From Kaistia geumhonensis (lineage in GTDB: Bacteria > Pseudomonadota > Alphaproteobacteria > Rhizobiales > Kaistiaceae): a stretch of 64,000 nt of DNA. Below, in pieces: positions 25,621 through 34,372 of this stretch. Location: the NCBI RefSeq assembly GCF_030815145.1, contig NZ_JAUSWJ010000001.1:3703501-3767500 (forward strand), given 5' to 3'. Both the position numbers and the translations under genes were made by a program. Position 1 is the first letter of the stretch, and each line of letters opens with the position of its first letter. The notes below the pieces were generated by a model. That model was not told the DNA's origin, did no database searches, and saw nothing but the letters and a program-made list of their open reading frames with translations.

Positions 25621-26325
25621 TCAGTTGGCCGGCGCCGGAGCCGCGGGTGCGGCGGGAGCCGGGGCCGGCTCGGCCGGAGCAGGCGCTGCCGGAGCGGCAC
25701 CTTCGGCCGGAGCGGCCGGCGCTGCGCCTTCCGCCGGTGCAGCACCCTCGGCGGGAGCAGCAGCCGGAGCGGCCTCCGGCGTCGGCAGCGGCTCGGGCGT
25801 CGCGGCGAGCGTGCGCAGATAGGCGATGAGGTCGGCGCGATCCTGCGGCTTGGGCAGGCCGGCGAAGCCCATCGCGGTGCCGGGCATGTCGGCGCTCGGC
25901 TTCTTCAGGAAGTGGTAGAGATGCTCGTAGGTCCACTTGTCGCCGGCGGCGTGGGCCTTCTGGAACGTCTCGGAATACTTGAAGCCCTGCATCTCGCCGA
26001 TCGGACGGCCGACGATGCCATAGAGGTCCGGGCCGACCTTGGTGCCGGCGCCCTCGACGAAGTTGTGGCAGGCGGCGCACTTCTTGGCCACGGTCTCGCC
26101 GGTGGCGACATTGGCGCTGGCGAGCAGCACGGCGATCGGCGGATCCTCGGCGGCGGCGGGAGCCGCGCCGCCGGCCGGCGCCTCGTCGGCGACCTCGATC
26201 ACGAAACCGGGCTTCTCGGGCTCGGCCGGTGCATAGATCGCCTCGGCGACGATACCGAGCGACATCACGACCAGAAGCGTGAACAGGACCGCGCCCAGGA
26301 TCTTGTTCAGCTCGAAGGAATTCAT
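25621..26325 (-). CDS. Membrane-anchored monohaem cytochrome c, CycM-like
   Basis: About 234 residues. The start at 26325 gives MNSFELNKILGAVLFTLLVVM, an uncleaved N-terminal anchor seen in the CycM/c552 family. The haem site is CAACH (Cys83, Cys86, His87) and the distal ligand is likely Met152 in MPGTAMGF. Family members carry electrons from the bc1 complex to aa3 oxidase in the periplasm. Oddity: a tail of about 55 residues made almost only of Ala, Pro, Glu and Gly, with AEGAAP repeats. A perfect terminator follows. Confidence 0.92.
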   Translation of the reverse strand: MNSFELNKILGAVLFTLLVVMSLGIVAEAIYAPAEPEKPGFVIEVADEAPAGGAAPAAAEDPPIAVLLASANVATGETVAKKCAACHNFVEGAGTKVGPDLYGIVGRPIGEMQGFKYSETFQKAHAAGDKWTYEHLYHFLKKPSADMPGTAMGFAGLPKPQDRADLIAYLRTLAATPEPLPTPEAAPAAAPAEGAAPAEGAAPAAPAEGAAPAAPAPAEPAPAPAAPAAPAPAN

Positions 26326-26504
26326 CGGTCCCGGCCCCAGTCGCATCGATCAAAAAAGGTCATGGCGGTCCGCCCTCGAGGCGAAACCATCGCACGTGGC
26401 GCGGAAACTACCTGCTTTCGCACGGACGGCGCAATACGTATGAAGGTCGCGCCGTTGAGACCTTTTGACACCCGAGGGTGAAGGCGAGGGAGACGCTGAG
26501 CGCG

Positions 26505-27269
26505 ATGGGCGACAGGAAAGAGGCGCTGGTCATGGTTCCGGCGCGCATGGCGTCGACGCGGCTGCCGGGCAAGCCGCTCGCCGATATCCATGGCGAGCCG
26601 ATGATCGTGCATGTCTGGCGCCGGGCGAGCGAAGCCGGCATCGGCCCCGTCTTCGTCGCGACGGACGATGCCGATATCGCGGCGGCCGTCCGCCGGGCCG
26701 GCGGCGAGGCGGTGATGACGCGCGGCGACCACGAGAACGGTTCCTCGCGCATCCACGAGGCGGTCGGGCTGGTCGATCCAGGCCGTGCCTTCGATCTCGT
26801 CGTCAATGTCCAGGGCGACCTGCCGACCGTCGAGCCCGCCTCGGTCGCCGCCGCCTTCGCCCCGCTCGCCGATCCTGACGTCGATATCGGCACCATCGCC
26901 GCGATCATCGACAACGAGGCCGACCGGACCAGCGAGAGCGTCGTGAAGATCGTCGGTTCGCCGAAGCGCGTCGGCGGCAGCCACAGCGAGCGGCAGCTGC
27001 GCGCGCTCTATTTCACCCGCGCCACGGCGCCGTGGGGGGCGGGGCCGCTTTATCACCATATCGGGCTCTACGCCTATCGCCGCTCCGCGCTCGAACGCTA
27101 TGTCGCGCTGCCGCCGTCGCCGCTCGAGATCCGCGAACGTCTCGAACAGCTTCGGGCGATCGAGGCGGGCATGCGCATCGATGTCGAGGTCGTTGACGCC
27201 GTTCCGCTCGGTGTCGATACTCCGGCCGACCTCGAGCGGGCGCGCAGCCTGCTCGCCGAAAGCCGCTGA
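26505..27269 (+). CDS. kdsB: 3-deoxy-manno-octulosonate cytidylyltransferase
   Basis: About 254 residues from the ATG at 26505, close to the E. coli length of 248. [18 protein letters not shown] is the nucleotide-binding N-terminus of KdsB, and [13 protein letters not shown] is the conserved QGD motif (Glu is usual where Leu-Pro stands here). [21 protein letters not shown] and the [17 protein letters not shown] end are also family-typical. It activates Kdo as CMP-Kdo for lipopolysaccharide inner core. A GTG at 26478 is an alternative start. Confidence 0.93.
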   Translation: MGDRKEALVMVPARMASTRLPGKPLADIHGEPMIVHVWRRASEAGIGPVFVATDDADIAAAVRRAGGEAVMTRGDHENGSSRIHEAVGLVDPGRAFDLVVNVQGDLPTVEPASVAAAFAPLADPDVDIGTIAAIIDNEADRTSESVVKIVGSPKRVGGSHSERQLRALYFTRATAPWGAGPLYHHIGLYAYRRSALERYVALPPSPLEIRERLEQLRAIEAGMRIDVEVVDAVPLGVDTPADLERARSLLAESR

Positions 27270-27327
27270 CCGGACGCGGCGCCCACCTGTCCTGCGCCGC
27301 AAAGGCGTTCCTCGGAAGTCTCTCCTC

Positions 27328-28170
27328 ATGAAGAAGATCGTGTTCCAGGGCGAACCTGGCGCCAATTCGCACATCGCCGCGCGCGAGGTCTATCCCGACT
27401 ACGAGGCCGTGCCGGCGCCGACCTTCGAGGACTGCTTCCAGGCGATGGCGCGCGGCGACGTCGACCTCGCGATGATCCCGATCGAGAATTCGCTCGCCGG
27501 GCGCGTCGCCGACATCCACCACCTCCTGCCGGATTCCGGCCTCCACATCATCGGCGAGTTCTTCCTCCCCATCCGCTTCCAGCTGATGGCGCCGCATGGC
27601 GCGACGCTGGAGACGATCAAGACCGTCGAGAGTCATGTGCATGCGCTCGGCCAGTGCCGCCGCATCCTGCGCGCGCATGGCTACAAGGCGGTCGTCGCGG
27701 GCGACACGGCGGGGGCTGCCCGCATCATCGCCGAATCGGGCGACATCACCCGCGCCGCGCTGGCGCCGCGCTTCGCCGCCGAGATCTACGGCCTCGCCAT
27801 CCTCGCGGAGAATGTCGAGGACGCCGCGCACAACACGACCCGGTTCGTCATCCTCTCGCGCGAGCCGTCGCGCGCGCCGTCCGGCAACGGGCCGGTGATC
27901 ACCACCTTCGTGTTCCGCGTCCGCAACATTCCGGCCGCGCTCTACAAGGCGCTCGGCGGCTTCGCCACCAACGGCATCAACATGACCAAGCTGGAGAGCT
28001 ACCAGCTCGGCGGCCGCTTCACGGCGACGCAGTTCTATGCCGATGTCGAGGGCCATCCCGACGATCGCGGCCTGCATCTCGCGCTGGAGGAGCTGCACTT
28101 CTTCTCGGACGAACTGCGCATCCTCGGCGTCTATCCGGCGTCATCCTTCCGCGCAGCCGACCGGGACTAG
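27328..28170 (+). CDS. pheA: Prephenate dehydratase
   Basis: 280 residues. MKKIVFQGEPGANSHIAARE opens the catalytic domain; IPIENSLAGRVADIH and the NTTRFVIL motif with the essential Thr-Arg-Phe are present. An ACT domain follows from about residue 190 (TTFVFRVRNIPAALYKALGGF, then MTKLESY), which in this family senses phenylalanine. It makes phenylpyruvate. The chorismate mutase part found in E. coli PheA is absent, as usual in this order. Its last 30 bases overlap the convergent glycosyltransferase gene. Confidence 0.95.
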   Translation: MKKIVFQGEPGANSHIAAREVYPDYEAVPAPTFEDCFQAMARGDVDLAMIPIENSLAGRVADIHHLLPDSGLHIIGEFFLPIRFQLMAPHGATLETIKTVESHVHALGQCRRILRAHGYKAVVAGDTAGAARIIAESGDITRAALAPRFAAEIYGLAILAENVEDAAHNTTRFVILSREPSRAPSGNGPVITTFVFRVRNIPAALYKALGGFATNGINMTKLESYQLGGRFTATQFYADVEGHPDDRGLHLALEELHFFSDELRILGVYPASSFRAADRD

Positions 28171-28923
28171 CGCGGGGCCGGCCGTCTGGATGTCGGAGGT
28201 CGCCTGGCTGTTGGGGCCGAGCGCCAGCGCCGGATAGCAGGCGCAGGCCCGCACCCTTCCCCTCGAAAGGGCGAGATTGACCATGCTGTCGAGCCCATAG
28301 GGCCGGACGAGGCGATCCGTGCCGACGAGCGGCACGCTGTCGCGCGAGGAAAGCGGCAGGCAGCTTTCGAGGAGGCGCGCCGCGCCCGGGGGCGTCACCA
28401 CATAGGCGAGCAGGCCCCAGAACTGGATGCAGCGCATCAGGTTCGGCCGCGCGTCGTGCAGCCGCGCATAGGCCTCGAAATAGCCGGGCCGGCGCTTCGC
28501 CGTCTCGTCGAATCGCATCGCCGAGACGACGCCGTCCGATCCCTGCAGCGCCACAACCGAATCGGTGTTGTAGCCGAGGGTGATCAGGTCGGCCGCGGCG
28601 AGGTGGCGCTCCAGCAGAGGCTTCGCATGGCGCCAGAAGTCGCCGCGCAGGCAGACATCGTCCTCGAGGATGAAGTAGGGCTCGCGCCCCGACGCGCAGT
28701 CCCGCCAGAGCGTCGCATGCGACAGCGCGTTGGCCAGCGCGGCCTTGCCGAAATTGCGCTCCCCTTCCGCGAGGAGGCCGCAGGCGACCAGTTTTCCCTC
28801 GTCGATCCGGTCGCCGTCGACGGCGGTCATGACGCTGAAGGAAAGCGGCTGGCCGCGATTCCATCGTTGGAATTCGGCGCGCCTGTCCACCCGGCGCGCC
28901 AGGCTGATCACCACCGTCTTCAC
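28141..28923 (-). CDS. Glycosyltransferase family 25 (LPS/LOS type)
   Basis: 260 residues from a GTG start at 28923, with GGAG upstream. VVISLARRVDRRAEFQRW is the N-terminal family motif, then SHATLWRDC, and LEDDV at about 86-90, the metal/nucleotide-sugar acidic motif of family 25. MRCIQFWGLLAYVVTPPGAARLLE is also typical. Members add galactose or related sugars to lipooligosaccharide or to proteins; the substrate is unknown here. It converges with pheA and overlaps it by 30 bases. No other LPS glycosyltransferase is next to it. Confidence 0.85.
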   Translation of the reverse strand: MKTVVISLARRVDRRAEFQRWNRGQPLSFSVMTAVDGDRIDEGKLVACGLLAEGERNFGKAALANALSHATLWRDCASGREPYFILEDDVCLRGDFWRHAKPLLERHLAAADLITLGYNTDSVVALQGSDGVVSAMRFDETAKRRPGYFEAYARLHDARPNLMRCIQFWGLLAYVVTPPGAARLLESCLPLSSRDSVPLVGTDRLVRPYGLDSMVNLALSRGRVRACACYPALALGPNSQATSDIQTAGPALVPVGCAEG

Positions 28924-29076
28924 GGTACCCGTCTCCGTCGCGATCCCCCGGCCGCGGTCCGGTCTCGGGATCGATGCTACGAGGGCGACGGCTCGCCGAT
29001 CACGTCATGAATTGTCGGGATTTTGTATCCGGAGCGCGCCGGGCATTGCCAAAGGTTGCGCCGCCGCGGCGCCGCC

Positions 29077-30042
29077 TCAGTCGCCCTCGGCCCAGGCCCG
29101 GATGAGGGTATGGGCGATGGCCATGCGCGGCGGCGTCGAGAGGCCGTTCGGGTGGTTTCCCTCCAGCATCGACAGCGTCTCGGCGCGGCTGAACCAGCGG
29201 CAGTCCTCCAGCTCGTGGGTATCTGGCACGATGTTGGTGGAAATCGCCTCGGCGAAGCAGCCGATCATCAGCGACATCGGGAATGGCCAGGGCTGGCTGG
29301 CGTGATAGGCGACGCGGCCGATCTTCACGCCGGATTCCTCGGCGATCTCGCGGCGCACGGCGTCCTCGATCGTCTCGCCGGGCTCGACGAAGCCGGCGAG
29401 GCAGGAATAGGTGCCGGGGGCGAAGCGCGCCTGGCGGCCCATCAGGCAGTTGTCCTCGTGGATGGCCAGCATGATCGCCACCGGGTCGGTGCGCGGGAAG
29501 AACTGCGCCTCGCAATTGGGACAGTCGCGGCGATAGCCGCCCTGCGCCATGGTCGTGCGCGTGCCGCAGCGGCCGCAGTAGCGGCAGGACCGGTGCCAGT
29601 GCAGCAGCGCGCGGGCCTGGGCGAGGGCGCCCAGCGTCTCGGGATCGGCGGTATCGGCGAGAAGATTGCCCGCGGCGCCGTTGATGGCGAGCGTGCGCAG
29701 CGACACCGCATGGAAGGCGTCGACGTCGAAGCTCGTCTCGCTGGTGATGGTGGTCGCCAGGCGCGGCGACGAACCGTCCCAGCCGAGCAGGATCACCTCG
29801 TCGAGCGCCGCGCCGACCGCCTCCGCCTCGCGGATGGTGAAGAGGGCATTCGCGGCCTCGCCGCTCCGCAGCATCGCCTCGTCGCCCCTGAGCAGGACGA
29901 TGCGGGCGGTCGGGTCGGCAAGCGCGGCCGAAAGGCTCGCCTCGTTGCGCTGCTCGCTGCGCCGGTCGAGCGTGTTGCCGGAAAAGCCGGTGAGCGTGCT
30001 CGGCTCGGGCGACGGCAGGCGTCTGAAGATGGATGGGGTCAT
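29077..30042 (-). CDS. nudC: NAD(H) pyrophosphatase NudC
   Basis: About 321 residues. The zinc ribbon CRYCGRCG (Cys153 to Cys159) with CPNC (174-177) is present, and the Nudix box GFVEPGETIEDAVRREIAEE starts at about residue 217. SQPWPFPMSLMIG, the NudC-specific SQPWPFPxS motif, is present. Hydrolyses NADH and related dinucleotides, and in other bacteria removes NAD caps from RNA. Start at 30042 has no clear ribosome site. The long frame continuing to 31536 is a dnaX shadow. Confidence 0.95.
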   Translation of the reverse strand: MTPSIFRRLPSPEPSTLTGFSGNTLDRRSEQRNEASLSAALADPTARIVLLRGDEAMLRSGEAANALFTIREAEAVGAALDEVILLGWDGSSPRLATTITSETSFDVDAFHAVSLRTLAINGAAGNLLADTADPETLGALAQARALLHWHRSCRYCGRCGTRTTMAQGGYRRDCPNCEAQFFPRTDPVAIMLAIHEDNCLMGRQARFAPGTYSCLAGFVEPGETIEDAVRREIAEESGVKIGRVAYHASQPWPFPMSLMIGCFAEAISTNIVPDTHELEDCRWFSRAETLSMLEGNHPNGLSTPPRMAIAHTLIRAWAEGD

Positions 30043-30191
30043 GGCGGGAGGGCTTCGGCGCTGTGGTGACGGCCGCGTCGCGGCCGGGAAGGGCTCGTCA
30101 TTACGCCACAGAAGCGGCAAGCGCGATAGCCGGCGGCATCGCGCGCGAGGAAGGGCTTGCCAATCGGGGCGGAAACGACGATATGTCGCCG

Positions 30192-30288
30192 CGGGAGGTT
30201 GGTGGCGGACGGGCCACTCGCCAATCGGGTCAGGTCCGGAAGGAAGCAGCCCCAACGAGCCAGGCACGGGTCGCGTGCCAGCCTCCTT
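30192..30288 (+). ncRNA. ffs: Small signal recognition particle RNA (4.5S-type)
   Basis: GGTCAGGTCCGGAAGGAAGC followed by AGCC (30228-30250) is the helix-8 signature of bacterial SRP RNA, with the GGAA tetraloop and the asymmetric loop. The ends pair: GGAGGTTGG near 30193 with CCAGCCTCC near 30278-30286. The length of about 97 and the location just upstream of dnaX match other alphaproteobacteria. It works with Ffh in co-translational membrane targeting. Exact ends are approximate. Confidence 0.93.
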
Positions 30289-30393
30289 CCTTCCCCTGCT
30301 ATTTTCGGCCGCCTGTCGAGCATGCCGCCTGGGCGTGCTAGGCTCCCGCGCGGCTTTGACCGGCTTCGCCGGGTCGCGGCGACGGAACGAGGC

Positions 30394-32223
30394 ATGGTCG
30401 GAGGCATGGACGGCAGCGGCATCAGGGACGGCCAGACGGGCGGCGCCTACCGGGTGCTCGCGCGCAAATACCGCCCGCGCAGCTTCGAGGATCTCGTCGG
30501 CCAGGAGCCGATGGTCCGCACCCTCACCAACGCCTTTTCGACCGGCCGCATCGCGCAGGCCTATATGCTGACCGGCGTGCGCGGCGTCGGCAAGACGACG
30601 ACGGCCCGCATCCTCGCCCGCGGCCTCAACTATGCCGTTCCCGGCAAGGTGGACCGGCCGACCATCGACATGCCCGAGCTCGGCATCCACTGCGCCGAGA
30701 TCATGGAAGGGCGCCATGTCGACGTGATCGAGATGGACGCCGCCTCCAACAACGGCATCGACCATATCCGCGAGATCATCGAGGCGGTGCGCTACAAGCC
30801 CGTCTCCGCGCGCTACAAGGTCTATATCCTCGACGAGGTGCACATGCTCTCCGGGGCGGCCTTCAACGGGCTGCTGAAGACGCTCGAGGAGCCGCCGGAA
30901 CATGTGAAGTTCATCTTCGCGACGACCGAGATCCGCAAGGTTCCGGTGACGGTGCTGTCGCGCTGCCAGCGCTTCGATCTGCGCCGCATCGAGCAGGACC
31001 GGCTCGTCGGCCTGCTGCGCTCCATCACCGTGCGCGAGAGCGTGGAGATCGACGACGAGGCGCTCGCCATGATCGCGCGGGCCGCCGAGGGCTCGGCGCG
31101 CGATTCGCTGTCGCTGCTCGATCAGGCCATCGCCCATGGCGCGGGGCGGATCGTCGCCGAGGACGTGCGCGGCATGCTCGGCCTCGCCGACCGCAGCCGC
31201 GTCATCGATCTCTTCGAGGCACTGATGGCCGGGCGGATCGCCGAGGCGCTGGCGCTTCTCAAGGACCAGTACGACATCGGTGCCGAGCCGGGCGTCGTGC
31301 TGCAGGACCTCGCCGCTTTCACCCATCTCGTCACGCGCATCAAGGTCGTGCCCGGCGCCGCCGAGGATGGCGGCATGCCCGAGGCCGAGCGTCGCCGGGC
31401 GACCGAGTTCGCCGCCGCGCTGCCGCTGCGCGTCCTGTCGCGCGCCTGGCAGATGTTGCTCAAGGGCATCGAGGAAGTGCAGGGGTCGAGCCGGCCGCTC
31501 GCCGCCGCCGACATGGCGCTGATCCGCATCGCCCATGCGAGCGACCTGCCGACGCCGGACGAGGCGTTGCGGCTGCTGAAGGGTGGGGCGACGCCGCTTG
31601 CGCCGCCGTCCTCTGCCCCGTCCGCGCCGCCTCCGTCATCCTCTTCCCCGGCCGGCCATCATCCGTCCGCGCCGCGCGCGAGCTTTTCCTCCGGCGGGCC
31701 GTCGCTCGTGTCTTCGGGCAGTCCGATGGCGCGCGCCGCCGAACCGCAGATGGCGGCATCCGCGCCGCAGAAGGCAGTGCCGGCGATCCGCTTCCAGCGT
31801 TTCGAGGATCTCGTCGCCTTTGTCGGGCAGAAGCGCGACCTGCCGCTCAAGCTTGCGCTGGAGCGCGAGGTGCGCGTGATCCGCTTCGAGCCGGGCCTCC
31901 TCGAATTCGAGCCGACCGAGCACGCCTCGCGGACGCTCGCCTCCGATCTGTCGCGGCGGATCACAGAATGGACGGGGGAACGCTTCTCCGTCGTCGTCGG
32001 CCGTGGCGCCACCAGCGAGACAATCGCCGAACGGCAGGAAGCCGAGCGGCTGCGCCAGAAGAGCGACGCGAAGGCCGATCCGCTGGTCGCGGCGGTGCTC
32101 GCGCGCTTTCCCGGCGCCGAGATCGTCGACGTGCAGATCCGCGGCGAGGAGAGCGCCGAGGCGCCGATCGCGCCGCCGCCTGTCGAGGCCGGCGACGACG
32201 CCGCCGAGCAGGCCGACGACTGA
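30394..32223 (+). CDS. dnaX: DNA polymerase III subunits gamma/tau
   Basis: About 609 residues. [20 protein letters not shown] opens the AAA+ domain; Walker A is [12 protein letters not shown] (Lys67), Walker B is [10 protein letters not shown], the sensor 1 segment is [19 protein letters not shown] and sensor 2 is [13 protein letters not shown] Pro/Ser/Ala-rich linker (about 405-470) leads to a tau-like C-terminal domain with [19 protein letters not shown]. The zinc-binding cysteines found in E. coli DnaX are absent except one (Cys100). No A/T slippery heptamer was seen for frameshifting. The start is the first ATG clear of the SRP RNA. Confidence 0.95.
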   Translation: MVGGMDGSGIRDGQTGGAYRVLARKYRPRSFEDLVGQEPMVRTLTNAFSTGRIAQAYMLTGVRGVGKTTTARILARGLNYAVPGKVDRPTIDMPELGIHCAEIMEGRHVDVIEMDAASNNGIDHIREIIEAVRYKPVSARYKVYILDEVHMLSGAAFNGLLKTLEEPPEHVKFIFATTEIRKVPVTVLSRCQRFDLRRIEQDRLVGLLRSITVRESVEIDDEALAMIARAAEGSARDSLSLLDQAIAHGAGRIVAEDVRGMLGLADRSRVIDLFEALMAGRIAEALALLKDQYDIGAEPGVVLQDLAAFTHLVTRIKVVPGAAEDGGMPEAERRRATEFAAALPLRVLSRAWQMLLKGIEEVQGSSRPLAAADMALIRIAHASDLPTPDEALRLLKGGATPLAPPSSAPSAPPPSSSSPAGHHPSAPRASFSSGGPSLVSSGSPMARAAEPQMAASAPQKAVPAIRFQRFEDLVAFVGQKRDLPLKLALEREVRVIRFEPGLLEFEPTEHASRTLASDLSRRITEWTGERFSVVVGRGATSETIAERQEAERLRQKSDAKADPLVAAVLARFPGAEIVDVQIRGEESAEAPIAPPPVEAGDDAAEQADD

Positions 32224-32258
32224 ACCCATCACGCAAGCCAGGCGAGAGGAACACCCCG

Positions 32259-32582
32259 ATGCGCGACATCATGGGCATGATGAGCAAGGCCAAGGAACTG
32301 CAGTCCAAGATGCAGGCCATGCAGGACGAGATCGCCACCCTCGAGGTGAAGGGCAGCGCCGGCGCCGGCCTCGTCACCGTCACCATGACGGCCAAGGGCG
32401 ACCTGCGGAAGATCGCCATCGATCCGTCGCTGCTGAAGGCCGACGAGGGCGAGATCCTCGAAGACCTCGTCATCGCCGCCCATGCCGACGCGCGCGGCAA
32501 GGCCGAGAAGCTGATGGCCGACAAGATGCAGTCGCTGACCGGCGGCCTCGGCCTGCCGCCGGGCCTCAAGCTTCCTTTCTGA
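32259..32582 (+). CDS. ybaB: YbaB/EbfC nucleoid-associated protein
   Basis: 107 residues. [20 protein letters not shown] is the N-terminal helix of the family, followed by [20 protein letters not shown] and [26 protein letters not shown] precedes the start. A small dimeric DNA-binding protein; its place between dnaX and recR is conserved across many bacteria. Confidence 0.95.
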   Translation: MRDIMGMMSKAKELQSKMQAMQDEIATLEVKGSAGAGLVTVTMTAKGDLRKIAIDPSLLKADEGEILEDLVIAAHADARGKAEKLMADKMQSLTGGLGLPPGLKLPF

Positions 32583-32599
32583 GGGCAGCGGGCCCCCTC

Positions 32600-32656
32600 G
32601 TCTTCACCTCTCCCCACTGGAGAGGAGCAAGGAAGCTCGACAGGTGAGCCCCCGCA
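32600..32656. repeat. Possible degenerate dispersed intergenic repeat
   Basis: TCTTCACCTCTCCCCACTGG and AGAGG, then AGGTGAGCCCCC, form imperfect inverted arms (TCACCT with AGGTGA; CCTCTCC with GGAGAGG). They resemble the 'CACCTCTCCCC...GGTGAG' elements that I recall from rhizobial intergenic regions. It lies in the 144-base gap between ybaB and recR, where no gene was seen. Confidence 0.35.
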
Positions 32657-32726
32657 GTGGGGCCAAGCGCGCCGATCCGGCTTCGGCCGCCCGAGCCGCA
32701 GTCAACGCTGAAGCGGAGAGACCATC

Positions 32727-33332
32727 ATGCCGCGCGCCGTCGCCGGTCCCGAGATCGAGAGGCTGATCCAGTTGCTGGCGCGGCTGCCCGGCCTCGGCCC
32801 GCGTTCGGCGCGGCGGGCGGCGCTGGCGCTGGTGAAGAAGAAGGACCTGCTGCTCGCCCCGCTCGCGAGCGCGATGACGGTCGCCGCCGAGCGGATCGTC
32901 ACCTGTTCGGTCTGCGGCAATGTCGACACCGCCGATCCGTGCACGATCTGCACGGATGCCAGCCGGGACGCGCGGACCATCGTCGTCGTCGAGGATGTCG
33001 CCGATCTCTGGGCGCTCGAGCGGGCCGGGGCGATCGATGCGCGCTACCATGTGCTCGGCGGCACGCTGTCGCCGCTCGACGGCGTCGGGCCCGACGACCT
33101 CACGATCGATGCGCTCGTCGCGCGCTGCGCGGGGGGCGAGGTGTCGGAAGTGATCATAGCCGTCAACGCGACGGTCGACGGGCAGGCGACGGCGCATGTG
33201 ATCATGGATCGTCTCGCCGGACTTCCGGTCAAGGTCTCGCGCCTCGCCCATGGGGTGCCGGTCGGCGGCGAGCTCGATTATCTCGACGAGGGCACCCTCT
33301 CGGCCGCGATCCGCGCCCGCACGCCGCTCTGA
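32727..33332 (+). CDS. recR: Recombination mediator protein RecR
   Basis: 201 residues. The helix-hairpin-helix [16 protein letters not shown] is at 20-36, the zinc finger has Cys60, Cys63, Cys72 and Cys75, and the Toprim domain begins at [16 protein letters not shown] and includes [15 protein letters not shown]. All usual RecR parts are present. It acts with RecO and RecF to load RecA. GGAGAG is upstream of the ATG. Confidence 0.96.
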   Translation: MPRAVAGPEIERLIQLLARLPGLGPRSARRAALALVKKKDLLLAPLASAMTVAAERIVTCSVCGNVDTADPCTICTDASRDARTIVVVEDVADLWALERAGAIDARYHVLGGTLSPLDGVGPDDLTIDALVARCAGGEVSEVIIAVNATVDGQATAHVIMDRLAGLPVKVSRLAHGVPVGGELDYLDEGTLSAAIRARTPL

Positions 33333-33347
33333 CCAGGAGGACCAGCC

Positions 33348-33953
33348 ATGATCCCGGACGACATCCTCGCAGAGTCGCATCGCTACTGGTGCGGCCATCT
33401 GCCGACGGCGGAGCATTTCCCCGCCGAGAAGGCGGCGATCTGGTTCGAGCGCAGCGAGGCGACCGATACCGAGATCTTCACGCTGTTCGGGCCGTTCCTC
33501 GATGCGGTCGCGGCACATGACTGGGTGCTCGCCGATCTCGACCGGACCGAAATCGTCGGCCTCGTGATCATGCTCGACCAGTTCCCGCGCAACATCTTCC
33601 GGTCGGACAAGCGGGCCTTCGCCTATGACGCGGCCGCGCGGCGCCATGCCCGCGCGGCGATCGACGCCGGCGTGGGGCGCTTCGCACTCATCGAGCGGGT
33701 CTTCCTCTATCTTCCCTTCGAGCACAGCGAGGCGATTGAGGATCAGGACCTTTCGGTCCGCCTTTTCGAGGACCTGCTCGCCGCCGCGCCGGACGAGCAG
33801 AAGGAGACCTACAGGGACTATCTCGTCTTCGCCGAGAAGCACCGCGACCTCATCCGCCGCTTCGGCCGCTTCCCGCACCGCAACGACTGGCTCGGCCGGG
33901 AGAACACGGCCGAGGAAGCCGCCTTCCTCGCGGAGCATGGGCGCGGTTACTGA
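33348..33953 (+). CDS. DUF924 family protein
   Basis: 201 residues, 15 bases after recR with a good AGGAGG site, so probably co-transcribed. The family pattern is clear: YWCGHLPTAEHFP, IVGLVIMLDQFPRNIFR, AFAYDAAARRHARAAID, ERVFLYLPFEHSE and DYLVFAEKHRDLIRRFGRFPHRN. It is an all-helical TPR-like fold whose function is not established. The 3' end overlaps the convergent membrane protein gene by 7 bases. Confidence 0.88.
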   Translation: MIPDDILAESHRYWCGHLPTAEHFPAEKAAIWFERSEATDTEIFTLFGPFLDAVAAHDWVLADLDRTEIVGLVIMLDQFPRNIFRSDKRAFAYDAAARRHARAAIDAGVGRFALIERVFLYLPFEHSEAIEDQDLSVRLFEDLLAAAPDEQKETYRDYLVFAEKHRDLIRRFGRFPHRNDWLGRENTAEEAAFLAEHGRGY

Positions 33954-34372
33954 GCGGGCCGAGGTCCTCGCAGCGCCGGAACGAGCGCGAACAGGACCTG
34001 CCCGAGAAGCCCGAGGGCGCCCGGAGCGGTCAGCCAGCTCGCGGCATAGGCGGCGGGCGGGATTCCGAACGCGGCGGCGAGAGCGAACTCCGCCGCCATC
34101 AGCAGAATGAAAGCGACCAGCCCGGCGGCGAGCCGTTCGGCACGGGTCCCGACGGCGAAGCGCCGCATGATCGGCGCCGAGGCTGCGTAGGCGATCGCGA
34201 GCATCGGCGGCAGCTCGGCCGCCACGGCCGCGAGCGGGCCGATCCAAGGCGTCAGCCACAGCGTCCGCAGCGTTCCGAACAGGAAGCCCGCGATGAAGAC
34301 GATCGCGAAATAAGCGGCGCCCGCTGCCGCGATCCGGCCGGTCAACGATTGCGCCCGGCCGGCCACCGTCAT
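33947..34372 (-). CDS. Small integral membrane protein of unknown function
   Basis: 141 residues with about four hydrophobic segments (AAGAAYFAIVFIAGFLFGTL, WIGPLAAVAAELPPMLAIAY, LAAGLVAFILLMAAEFALAA, APGALGLLGQVLFALVPAL). It overlaps the rmuC stop by 4 bases (ATGA) and is probably translated with it. I do not recognise the family with certainty; it resembles uncharacterised membrane proteins of Rhizobiales. It could be a membrane partner of RmuC, but nothing shows this. Confidence 0.65.
   Translation of the reverse strand: MTVAGRAQSLTGRIAAAGAAYFAIVFIAGFLFGTLRTLWLTPWIGPLAAVAAELPPMLAIAYAASAPIMRRFAVGTRAERLAAGLVAFILLMAAEFALAAAFGIPPAAYAASWLTAPGALGLLGQVLFALVPALRGPRPAQ

Noticed and set aside
30157..30393. 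N-terminal extension of dnaX
   Set aside because: It would translate the SRP RNA gene; the DnaX family starts at the [13 protein letters not shown] segment shortly after 30394.
30394..32223. Programmed frameshift in dnaX to make gamma
   Set aside because: No A/T-rich slippery heptamer or following stem was found.
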